This document shows, piece by piece, positions 22,858 to 30,613 of a stretch of 39,739 bases of DNA (its first letter is position 1; each line of letters begins with the position of its first letter). The translations under genes were made by a program, and so were the position numbers. The notes below the pieces were generated by a model, which was not told the origin of the DNA, did no database searches, and saw only the letters and a program-made list of their open reading frames with translations. The stretch covers positions 1 through 39,739 of the forward strand of contig SECP01000038.1 in the NCBI GenBank assembly GCA_004193285.1, read 5' to 3'. Source of the stretch: Myxococcales bacterium (GTDB taxonomy: Bacteria; Myxococcota_A; Polyangia; Polyangiales; Polyangiaceae).

Positions 22858-23958
22858 ATGAGTGAGCTTGCCGTGAAGTCGAAGGACAGCTGCCGTTGGG
22901 ACTTGGTGTCGCTGGGTGAAGTGATGCTGCGCTTGGATCCGGGTGAAGGCCGGGTCGCCACGACGCGCGGGTTTCAATGCTGGGAGGGCGGCGGCGAGTA
23001 CAACGTCGCGCGAGGGCTCAAGCGCTGCTTCGGGCTGGACACCGCGGTCGTCACTGCCTTCGCCGACAATCCCATCGGGCGCTTGGTGCAAGACTTGATT
23101 TACCAGGGCGGCGTCGACCAAAGCTACGTGAAGTGGGTTGCTTACGACGGCATCGGCCGCGCGGTACGAAACGGGCTGAATTTCACGGAGCGCGGCTTCG
23201 GCGTGCGCGGCGCGGTCGGCGTCTCGGACCGCGGTAATACCGCGTGCTCGCAGCTGAAACCGGGTGACATCGATTGGGACCGCGTCTTCGGCAAGGACGG
23301 CGCTCGTTGGTTTCACACCGGCGGCATCTTCGCGGCGCTGAGCGAGTCCACACCGCTCGTCGCGAAGGAGGCGATGGCCGCCGCCAAGAAGCACGGCACC
23401 ATCGTCTCGTACGATTTGAACTACCGCGAGAGCTTGTGGAAGGGCATCGGTGGCAAGACCAAGGCTCAGCAAGTCAACAAGGACTTGGCGCAGTACGTAG
23501 ACGTGATGATCGGCAACGAGGAAGACTTCACGGCCTCACTCGGCATCGAGATCCCGGGCATCGACGAGAACTTTTCCAGCTTGGACCCCGCGCACTTCAA
23601 AAAGATGATCGAGACCGCCCGCAAGGCGTACCCGAACTTTCAGGTCGTCGCGACGACGCTGCGCAACGCCAAGACCGCGACCAAGAACGACTGGGGCGCG
23701 GTCTGCTCCTACGGCGACCAGTTCTTCAGCGCAGAAAACCGGTTGGACGTGGAGATCTTCGACCGCGTCGGCGGCGGGGATTCATTCGCGAGTGGGCTCG
23801 TCTACGGCTTCTTGAACGGCAAGGGGCCGCAGTTCGCGGTGGACTGCGGCGCCGCCCACGGCGCGCTCGCGATGACGACGCCCGGAGACACGAGCATGGC
23901 CACCAAGGAGGAAGTGTTCAAGCTGATGCAGGGCGGCAGCGCCCGCGTCTCCCGCTGA
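22858..23958 (+). CDS. PfkB-family carbohydrate kinase, 2-dehydro-3-deoxygluconokinase type
   Basis: A 366-residue ribokinase-fold sugar kinase: LVSLGEVMLRLDPGE start, GGGEYNVARGL (sugar site), SYDLNYRESLWKG, and the PfkB ATP/anion-hole signature DRVGGGDSFASG with catalytic base Asp308. The long insert and the LNYRESLW segment are those of KDG kinases, which phosphorylate KDG to KDPG in a branched Entner-Doudoroff route. The SMP-30 lactonase 109 bp downstream supports a sugar-acid pathway, but dehydratase and aldolase genes are absent from the window. ATG 22858 is chosen as the start of homology; no Shine-Dalgarno, but TAGTAT lies 10 nt upstream. Confidence 0.87.
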   Translation: MSELAVKSKDSCRWDLVSLGEVMLRLDPGEGRVATTRGFQCWEGGGEYNVARGLKRCFGLDTAVVTAFADNPIGRLVQDLIYQGGVDQSYVKWVAYDGIGRAVRNGLNFTERGFGVRGAVGVSDRGNTACSQLKPGDIDWDRVFGKDGARWFHTGGIFAALSESTPLVAKEAMAAAKKHGTIVSYDLNYRESLWKGIGGKTKAQQVNKDLAQYVDVMIGNEEDFTASLGIEIPGIDENFSSLDPAHFKKMIETARKAYPNFQVVATTLRNAKTATKNDWGAVCSYGDQFFSAENRLDVEIFDRVGGGDSFASGLVYGFLNGKGPQFAVDCGAAHGALAMTTPGDTSMATKEEVFKLMQGGSARVSR

Positions 23959-24067
23959 AGCACGGCCGAGCGCGAGGTGGAGCTCGAGCGACCCAGCTCG
24001 CGGCCAGGATCCGGCACTGAAGTATCCCGGCCTCGGCGCGAGCTGCGTCTGGTAACGTCCGCGGTGC

Positions 24068-24943
24068 ATGGCTCCGCGCATCACCAAGCTCGAGGTTCCG
24101 GTTTCAGTGTTGGGCGAAGGTCCGGTCTGGTCCGACCGCGACGCTTGCCTCTACTTCGTGGACATCATGTCTCATCGGCTCCAGTCGTACGCGCCCGAAA
24201 CGGGTGAGTATCGAAAGTGGACGTTCGATACCTACGTGGCTTCGGTCGCGGAATGCAGGTCCGGCGGCCTCATCCTCGCGGTGGGGGACCGCGTGGTGCG
24301 CTTCGACCCGAGCCGCGGCGAAAGCTCACTCGAGGAGTTGGTGGTGCTCGAGCGCGACCGCCCGCAAAACCGGCTGAACGACGGCAAGGTGGACCCGTGG
24401 GGGCGCTTCTGGGTCGGCTCGCTGCGGCGCGACGAAGCCGCCCCCGACGCACGCCTCTGGTGCGTTCTCCCCAGCGGCGAAGCGCGTTTGATGCGCGAAG
24501 GCATCACCGTCAGCAACTCGCTCGCGTTCGACGCGACGCGTGAGCGCATGTATTTCGCAGACTCGCCGACCGGATTGATCGAGCAAGCGACGCTCGGAAG
24601 CTCCGGTGAGCTGTCGCCCTTCACCGCCTTCGCGCGGGCCGGCAAAGGCGCGCCGGACGGCAGCTGCACGGACCGAGAAGGTTACCTGTGGAACGGCGAG
24701 TGGGGCGGCCACCGGATTTGCCGCTACGCGCCGGACGGCACGTTGGACCGCGTGCTGGAGATGCCAGTGAGCCGCCCCAGCTGCTGCACTTTCGGCGGCC
24801 GGGACCACCGGACTTTGTTCGTGACCTCCGCCCATGTCGGCATGTCCGAGGAAGAGCTGCGCAAAGATCCCCACGCCGGGTCCCTCTACAGCGTGGAGCT
24901 AGAAGACGCGCAGGGGTTGCCCGCCGATCGATTCGCTCTCTAA
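24068..24943 (+). CDS. SMP-30/gluconolactonase family protein
   Basis: A 291-residue six-bladed propeller lactonase. The metal ligands are in place: Glu17 (GEGPVW), Asn104 in NRLNDGKVD, Asn150 (TVSNSLAFD) and Asp197 (APDGSC, the likely base). WGRFWVGS and CCTFGGRDHRTLFVTSA are family blocks. It opens a sugar lactone (gluconolactone, xylonolactone or similar) to the acid, using one divalent metal. With the preceding KDG-type kinase it fits oxidative sugar breakdown. The start has TAACGT 9 nt upstream and no Shine-Dalgarno. It is cytoplasmic; no signal peptide is seen. Confidence 0.9.
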   Translation: MAPRITKLEVPVSVLGEGPVWSDRDACLYFVDIMSHRLQSYAPETGEYRKWTFDTYVASVAECRSGGLILAVGDRVVRFDPSRGESSLEELVVLERDRPQNRLNDGKVDPWGRFWVGSLRRDEAAPDARLWCVLPSGEARLMREGITVSNSLAFDATRERMYFADSPTGLIEQATLGSSGELSPFTAFARAGKGAPDGSCTDREGYLWNGEWGGHRICRYAPDGTLDRVLEMPVSRPSCCTFGGRDHRTLFVTSAHVGMSEEELRKDPHAGSLYSVELEDAQGLPADRFAL

Positions 24944-24957
24944 GCGAGGCTGGAGGG

Positions 24958-27900
24958 TCAGAACTCGCGGCAATCGGTGGGCGCGTCCAGCGCTCCGAAG
25001 TTGTACGGTCTGGCCTGCTTCACCAGCAGCCTGCGCTGCGCGCCGATCAGCTTCCACTCGATCTGCATCGCGAACAGCGAGTTTTCCAGGCTGGGGTCGA
25101 TGAGCGGGCGAAAGTGGCGATGAATGGAGTCCAGTGCGCAGCCCAGCCCCTGAATCTCCGCGAAGGTGAGCACGTCGTGCCCGCGCGAGAGGCTGGAGCG
25201 AGCCTGGTAATCCACCTTGGGTTGACGCGGGGGCGGGGTGTACACCATCTCGTCGCTGGTCACCCCCGGCGCCGGGTTGGTGACGGAGGCTTCGCCCACC
25301 TGCGCGTTGAGGTAGTACTGGCTGTCGCGCGTCGCATGCAGCGCGTTGCGGCTGATGCCGACGCCTTGAGCGGCTTCCTTCCACGCTTCGTGCACGAGCA
25401 CCGCCATCGCCGCCTGGGACTGCTGCACGTGACCGAACTCGCGCTCGTCGTAGGCCCGGGTGTTCCACAGGCTGGCCCAGACGTCACGGAGACCGTCCTC
25501 CAGCGAAGTTGAGGAGCCCTCGATGTCCGCGCTGGTGGAAGCGTGCAGCCCCGCGCCGTTGAAGGTGGGCAGGTCCTCGGTGTTGCTGCTGCTGCGTAGC
25601 CGCAGCTTCGTCGTCCCGAAGACCTCCGTGACGTAGCTCTGCAGCTCGGCGAGCAGCTCGGGATCCACCGGATGGTCGAGCACGAGGTGTCGCACGCGGT
25701 CCAGCCCGTCTGCGTGCGCGGCCGGGTCCGCGCGAAACTCCGGATCTTCCTCCAGCTCGGCCAGGAGTGCTTCGGCCCCGCTGGCGCTAAAGTGCTCTGC
25801 ATAGTGGGCAAACGGGATCACGAACGCGTTCGGCGGCACGTACAGTGGCACCGTGAACGTCGGGCAGTACGGGCCCACGACTCGCACCCGGTAGAGCTCC
25901 GCGATACCCGCCGCCTTGGAGCCGATGCTCGGGATCGCGGAGTAGTCCACGCTCGTTAGCGGCACCAGCCCGCGCACGGAGAGGTCGCGCTCCGGCACGA
26001 GGCGTGGACCGGTGGGCGTGCGCGCGCGCCAGTACTCGTCCGCTTCGGCGCCCGTCGCTTCGCGGATGGCAAAGTCGGTCGCCTTGACCTCGAGCCGCAC
26101 GAGCTTGCCGAACAGCTTTTGGAGCCGCGCGTCGCTCCGCGCGGCGCGCAGCGCCATGTTCGGTGTACCGCGACCCTGGGCCAGCACGTTCACGTGCGCG
26201 AGCGGCGTTTGAAATGCCTCCGTGATCAAGCCGCCCATGAACGCGGACTCGTTGGGAACGTCGTCCGTCACCACGATCACGTTGGGCCCGAGCTCCGCCG
26301 TCTCCAGCTCGTGCGCAGGCACGAACGTCAGAGTACCGAACCCGACCGCGGGGTTGAGCGGCTGGTAAGTGAGCCCCACGTAAGGCGCGTTGGGTCCGAC
26401 GATCGGGGTCGTGCCCTCCACGGCGCGAAGCTCCGTGATTTGGCGACCTTCGGTCGGGCGAATCGACCACTCCGTGGGGTCCGGCACCGTCTTCATCACC
26501 GCAAAGAAGGCGCGCCTCATCTGCGGGCCGATGATGGCGTCGCCGGGGGTGAACTCGACCGTCTTGCTCCCATTGGTGTGCAAGACCAGCGTGCCGAGCA
26601 GGTAACGCCGACCCTCCACGCGGAAGTAGTTGTCCTGGCTGAACAGAGTCCAGCCTTGGTTGAACTCGCGTGCTTGCTCCGGGTCGCAGCGGTCGAGGTG
26701 CGGCTCGCCCTGTATCTGCTCCCGAATCCACGTGTAGTGCAGCGCCCAGTCGCGGTTGCCCAGCAGATGCACCACATCCCCCGCTTCCATGTCGACGACG
26801 AACTTCACGCCCTGGTCACCGACCTCCGTGCCGCCCGTCGCGAGGCTTTCGAAATCGCCGGGCGTCGCCAGCCGATGGGCGCGACCTCCGGCTAGAACGC
26901 GCGAAGCGACCTCGACGCAGTCTTCGTTGGCGAGCCCCGGGCTCGGATTGGCACAGAAGCGCAGGCTGCCTCCGCCGTCCGGCACGCGAGCAAGCGAGGC
27001 TCCCTCCGGGAAGCTCATGAAGTCCACGCGGTCGGCGAAGGTCTCGGTGCCGGACTTCCACAGGGTGACCACGCCCTCGCGCGCCGGCGCCGAGAGCGGG
27101 TCCACGTCTGCGGTCGGGATCGGCACGAGGACGCGCTCGCCGGGTCCGAGCGTCGTCACCTCTTCCGGCCACGCGAGGAGCCGCCCACCGCTCGAATCCG
27201 GCCAAGATACCCCCGGCGCCATCGGGGCGAGACGCAGCGCGTAATCCCCGAGGTCGACGTCGTCCTTGCTCGAGCTCGTCACTTCGACGAAGCCGGACGG
27301 CTCCAGCAGCAGCTCGCTGATGACGAGGGGAGCGCCAACCGCAGGATACGGGAGCTTCCAGGTGTAGGGCTCGAACTCGACGTCGTCCCTCAAGTTGGGC
27401 GGCTCGGGAGGCTGACAGGTGCCGCCATTTTCGCGCTCCGGCGTCGCGTAGCGACAAACCGAAAACTCCCCCGTGCCGTCCGGCAAGCGTGCGTAGCTCT
27501 CCGAGCGGGGCAGCTCCGGGACTTCCACCTTGTCCACCAACTCGCAGTCTTTGGACCACAAGAGCACCGGGGTGCCCGAGCTCGAGAGCTTGAACGGCAA
27601 GTGCAGCGGCCCCTGCTCCGGCTCGTCGTCGGCCCACAGCAACACCGTTTCACCAGGTTTCAGCTCGAGCTCCGGAAGGGCGGTCGCTTCGCGCGACTCG
27701 TCCGCGATCGCGTACTCCGCGAGCGAGATGCTCTCGTCGCCGGTGTTGACGAGCTCGATGAAGTCGTCGGTCTCGCCCCGCTCGTCCACCCAGGCCCCGT
27801 CGTTGCCCGTCATCACTTCGTTGATGCGCAGCGTGCGGGCCGCGCTCGGCAGCTCGTAGCGAGCCAAGCTGTAACCACACCGATGGCCAACGAACGTCGT

Positions 27901-27969
27901 CTCGACCGCGCCGCCGGAGCCCGAGCAGCCCCCAAGCGCGACCGCGATGGCGAGGAGGAGGTGCTTCAT
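24958..27969 (-). CDS. lipoprotein fusing lamin-tail domains to a dikinase-like swivel and ATP-grasp
   Basis: A 1003-residue lipoprotein from ATG 27969 (lipobox LGGC, Cys15). Two lamin-tail-like domains follow: about 44-150 (LRINEVMTGN, DDFIELVNTGDESISLAEY) and 213-340 (PLVISELLLEPSGFVEV). A middle region covers 380-550. Residues 560-630 resemble the phosphohistidine swivel of PEP-utilising enzymes, with His592 in LAHVNVLAQGRGTPNMALR. Residues 680-990 resemble the PPDK/PEP-synthase nucleotide-binding domain: SIGSKAAGIAEL, RSSSNTEDLP (792-801), QIEWKLIG and terminal QARP (985-988). This order (swivel before ATP-grasp) differs from PEP synthase. ATP is not available outside the cytoplasm, so a non-enzymatic or polymer-binding role, as in starch dikinases, should be considered. 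A longer start (28092) lacks a signal peptide. Confidence 0.83.
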   Translation of the reverse strand: MKHLLLAIAVALGGCSGSGGAVETTFVGHRCGYSLARYELPSAARTLRINEVMTGNDGAWVDERGETDDFIELVNTGDESISLAEYAIADESREATALPELELKPGETVLLWADDEPEQGPLHLPFKLSSSGTPVLLWSKDCELVDKVEVPELPRSESYARLPDGTGEFSVCRYATPERENGGTCQPPEPPNLRDDVEFEPYTWKLPYPAVGAPLVISELLLEPSGFVEVTSSSKDDVDLGDYALRLAPMAPGVSWPDSSGGRLLAWPEEVTTLGPGERVLVPIPTADVDPLSAPAREGVVTLWKSGTETFADRVDFMSFPEGASLARVPDGGGSLRFCANPSPGLANEDCVEVASRVLAGGRAHRLATPGDFESLATGGTEVGDQGVKFVVDMEAGDVVHLLGNRDWALHYTWIREQIQGEPHLDRCDPEQAREFNQGWTLFSQDNYFRVEGRRYLLGTLVLHTNGSKTVEFTPGDAIIGPQMRRAFFAVMKTVPDPTEWSIRPTEGRQITELRAVEGTTPIVGPNAPYVGLTYQPLNPAVGFGTLTFVPAHELETAELGPNVIVVTDDVPNESAFMGGLITEAFQTPLAHVNVLAQGRGTPNMALRAARSDARLQKLFGKLVRLEVKATDFAIREATGAEADEYWRARTPTGPRLVPERDLSVRGLVPLTSVDYSAIPSIGSKAAGIAELYRVRVVGPYCPTFTVPLYVPPNAFVIPFAHYAEHFSASGAEALLAELEEDPEFRADPAAHADGLDRVRHLVLDHPVDPELLAELQSYVTEVFGTTKLRLRSSSNTEDLPTFNGAGLHASTSADIEGSSTSLEDGLRDVWASLWNTRAYDEREFGHVQQSQAAMAVLVHEAWKEAAQGVGISRNALHATRDSQYYLNAQVGEASVTNPAPGVTSDEMVYTPPPRQPKVDYQARSSLSRGHDVLTFAEIQGLGCALDSIHRHFRPLIDPSLENSLFAMQIEWKLIGAQRRLLVKQARPYNFGALDAPTDCREF

Positions 27970-28172
27970 GGCCAATGGACCCAGCAGCATGCCCCATGCC
28001 AGGCGCCGGGCCGAGCTGTCGGCAGATAACCCGAATAATAACGCTACGTTACAACGGCGAGTCGGCGAGTGACGTGGCGCCAGCTGTGCCAAACCGGGAA
28101 CGAATTGCCAGGTGATCGGCGATCCGCCGCCAATTCGCCTCGCATGAGTCGATATGCCTCGCTACCCTTCCA

Positions 28173-28188
28173 TAAACCCGCGGGTTTA
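28173..28188. promoter_or_regulatory. perfect 16-bp palindrome TAAACCCGCGGGTTTA
   Basis: A perfect self-complementary 16-mer in the 270-bp gap between the divergent lamin-tail lipoprotein and Ser/Thr kinase-receiver genes, 51 bp before the kinase ATG. Palindromes this long with AT-rich ends and a CCGCGG core look like repressor sites; as RNA it would be a poor hairpin, having no loop. Confidence 0.55.
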
Positions 28189-28239
28189 CATCGTTGCTGA
28201 GGCAGGCATGCCACGTGCACAGTGCGGTTCGGCCTTCCA

Positions 28240-29637
28240 ATGAAGCAGCGCCCCCAGGTTGAGGTGGATCCGTCCGCAGACACGGACCCCAGGTTGATTG
28301 AGACGCGCTTCGTGGACCCGACCAGCCCGCGCCGCGTCGACTTGGAGGAGCTGCGGGTGGCGCCCCCGCCTCGCCCCCAGTCGATTCCGGACGTCGGCGC
28401 CATCATCGGCGAAGTGTACGAGGTCACCGGCGAGCTCGGCGGTGGAGCCATGGGCGTCGTGCTCTCGGCGGTGGACCGCGTGCTGGAGCGCCGCGTCGCC
28501 ATCAAGCTCATCCGGTCCACCTTGAACGCGGAGGACTTCCGCACCCGATTCATGCTCGAGGCGCGCGCCATGGCCCTCGTTAGCCATCCGAACGTCGTCA
28601 CCATCCACGCCTTCGGGGAGCACCACGGCAACCCCTACATGGTGATGGAGCTGGTGGAGGGCCAAACCCTCGACAAGTGGCTCACCGAGAATGGGCCGCG
28701 CCCAGATCTGGACGTCGCACTTCGGATCTTGAACCAGGTCTGCTTGGGGGTGAGCGCCATCCACGCAGCCGGTACGCTGCATCGAGATCTCAAGCCCAGC
28801 AACATCTTGCTGGACGACCAGCTGCGCGCGCGCGTCTCGGACCTCGGGCTCGCGGTTCAGTTTCAAGACGGCACGCTCATCAAAGAGCTGGTCGGGACTC
28901 CCGGCTACATCGCCCCCGAAATTCAGTTCGACGTGACCGCGGAGGGCGGCGCCACCCCGCAGAGCGACCTGTACTCGCTCGCCTGCATGGCGTTCGAGCT
29001 ACTCACCGGCGAGCCGCCCTACAACGCGAGTGACGACCTTGCCCTCGCCGTGCTGCACGCGACTGCGGGCGTTCCACTCGCGAGCGACATCCGCCGCGAT
29101 TTACCGCGCGCTTTCGACCAAGTCCTCTCTCAATCTCTCGCCAAGGATCCGAAGCAGCGCATGCAAAGCGTGGAGCTGTTCCGCCGCGCGCTGATGGAGG
29201 CTCGCAACGACAGCCTGGAGCCGGTGCGCATCCTGGTCGCGGAAGACGATCAAGACTTTCGCGAGCTGCTCCAGCTGGTGCTCGCTCAAGAGTTTCCGGG
29301 GGCGGACATCGAGTGCGTCGCGGACGGCCGCCAAGCCATCGCCGCTTTCGACCGCAAGCCCGCGTCGGTCATGGTGCTGGACCTGCAAATGCCGGAGATG
29401 GACGGCATGGCGGTCACCGCTCTGCTGCGGGCGCGGCCCCAGGCTCTGCAAGTGCCAATCATCGTGCTCAGCGCCTCCGGTGGTCCCAAAGAGTGGCAGA
29501 TGTTGTCGTCGCTCGGCGCCGATCGCTTCTTGGTCAAGCCCGTCAATCTTGACGACGTGATCAGCACCATCCGCCGGGCCACGCGCGAGCGCTCGAGTCG
29601 TAACCCGGCGCCGATCAGCACGCGCTCGTGCGCGTAG
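28240..29637 (+). CDS. Ser/Thr protein kinase fused to C-terminal receiver domain
   Basis: A 465-residue cytoplasmic hybrid. Kinase domain at about 58-325: GGGAMG loop, Lys89 (VAIKL), HRDLKPSN (His181, Asp183), DLG in place of DFG (201-203), GTPGYIAPE activation segment. The receiver at 329-450 is intact: EDD acidic pair, phospho-acceptor Asp381 in VLDLQMPEMDG, Ser/Thr in LSAS, Lys433 in LVKPV. No membrane segment or sensor domain. Inference: phosphorylation of the receiver by a histidine kinase gates the Ser/Thr kinase, joining two signalling chemistries. The giant hybrid kinase 2.6 kb downstream is a possible donor. ATG 28240 is preferred over GTG 28222. It ends 1 bp from the converging imelysin-like gene. 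Confidence 0.9.
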   Translation: MKQRPQVEVDPSADTDPRLIETRFVDPTSPRRVDLEELRVAPPPRPQSIPDVGAIIGEVYEVTGELGGGAMGVVLSAVDRVLERRVAIKLIRSTLNAEDFRTRFMLEARAMALVSHPNVVTIHAFGEHHGNPYMVMELVEGQTLDKWLTENGPRPDLDVALRILNQVCLGVSAIHAAGTLHRDLKPSNILLDDQLRARVSDLGLAVQFQDGTLIKELVGTPGYIAPEIQFDVTAEGGATPQSDLYSLACMAFELLTGEPPYNASDDLALAVLHATAGVPLASDIRRDLPRAFDQVLSQSLAKDPKQRMQSVELFRRALMEARNDSLEPVRILVAEDDQDFRELLQLVLAQEFPGADIECVADGRQAIAAFDRKPASVMVLDLQMPEMDGMAVTALLRARPQALQVPIIVLSASGGPKEWQMLSSLGADRFLVKPVNLDDVISTIRRATRERSSRNPAPISTRSCA

Positions 29638-29638
29638 C

Positions 29639-30613
29639 CTAGCTGTCGAGCGCGCTCCGCAGCTCGACCTCGTACACGTGCTTCAGCTCGGCGAGCGCGC
29701 CGACCGCTGCGCGAAACGCTTGGGGCCGGGTCGCGGGGGCGAGCTCGAGCTGCGGTCCCAGCGCGCGGACGCGTTCATGTAGCCGCGAGTAAGCGCCGCG
29801 CACACGAGGCGCGACGCGTGGCTCCACGCTCGTAGCGAGCTCCTCGAGGCCGCCTCGGTAGAGCGCCTCCGTGCCAATCAGCAGCGCTAGCATCACGTCG
29901 GTGGAAGTGCGGCTGTAGTAACCTTCCACCGCGAGCTCGGGCGCCGTTGGCGCGACCATGAGGCGAGCTGCGCGGTCCAGCTTGCCGCGAACCAGCTCCA
30001 GTGTGTCCACGCTCTGCGCCCCGAGCGCTTCTACGCTGCGCGCGCCTTGCGCTGCGAAAGAGCGCGAAAACGCGCGCGCGTCTCCGAGCTCGCGCGACAG
30101 GCGCCGGGCGTAGCCGAGGACGTTCGCCGTGAGCTCGAGCGCATAGCTCCGCAGCTTTGCGTCTTCGGCCGCGCCCTCGAACCGCGGCGCGAACAACACC
30201 TGCTCGAGCGCCCATAGGCCGCGCGCTTCCACTCCCGCGCTCTCCACCACCTGCTCGCCCACGACCGGCGCGGCGAGCAAGCTGTCGATGGCCGCCGCGC
30301 TCGCGGGCCAGAACGCAGCGCGTTGAAACGCCTGGCTGCTGGCGAAGGGCCCGCTCCGAAACGCCTGCGCGCGCTTCCAAGCGAGGGCGGCGGCGGCGAA
30401 CGCCCGCCGGGCTTGCTCCCGCGTCGCGGCGCTCGGTGCTGCCTGGAAAGTCCGCACCGCAGCGTACAAGTCCAGCGTGCGTTGCAGGAGGTCGCGCGCC
30501 ATCTCCGCCACGACCTCCCGCACCAGGCCCTCCAGCACCGCCGTTCGGTCCCGTGGGCGGCAGCCGCCGACGAGCGGAGCCGCCAGCAGCAGGGCCAAGC
30601 TGCGTCGCTTCAA
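29639..30613 (-). CDS. imelysin-like (M75 / iron-regulated) lipoprotein
   Basis: A 324-residue helical lipoprotein (MKRRSLALLLAAPLVGGC, Cys18). It shows the imelysin-like layout: ALAWKRAQAFRSGPF early (Trp79 to Gly-Pro), then GLWALEQVLF where the family motif is GXHXXE; here His is replaced by Trp134 while Glu137 remains. That loses one of the candidate metal ligands. Imelysin-domain proteins are linked to iron uptake or binding at the outer membrane, but protease activity is doubtful. TTG 30613 is chosen because it overlaps the phosphoesterase stop (TTGA) and begins an ideal signal peptide; GTG 30676 would run 67 bp into that gene. Confidence 0.78.
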   Translation of the reverse strand: MKRRSLALLLAAPLVGGCRPRDRTAVLEGLVREVVAEMARDLLQRTLDLYAAVRTFQAAPSAATREQARRAFAAAALAWKRAQAFRSGPFASSQAFQRAAFWPASAAAIDSLLAAPVVGEQVVESAGVEARGLWALEQVLFAPRFEGAAEDAKLRSYALELTANVLGYARRLSRELGDARAFSRSFAAQGARSVEALGAQSVDTLELVRGKLDRAARLMVAPTAPELAVEGYYSRTSTDVMLALLIGTEALYRGGLEELATSVEPRVAPRVRGAYSRLHERVRALGPQLELAPATRPQAFRAAVGALAELKHVYEVELRSALDS

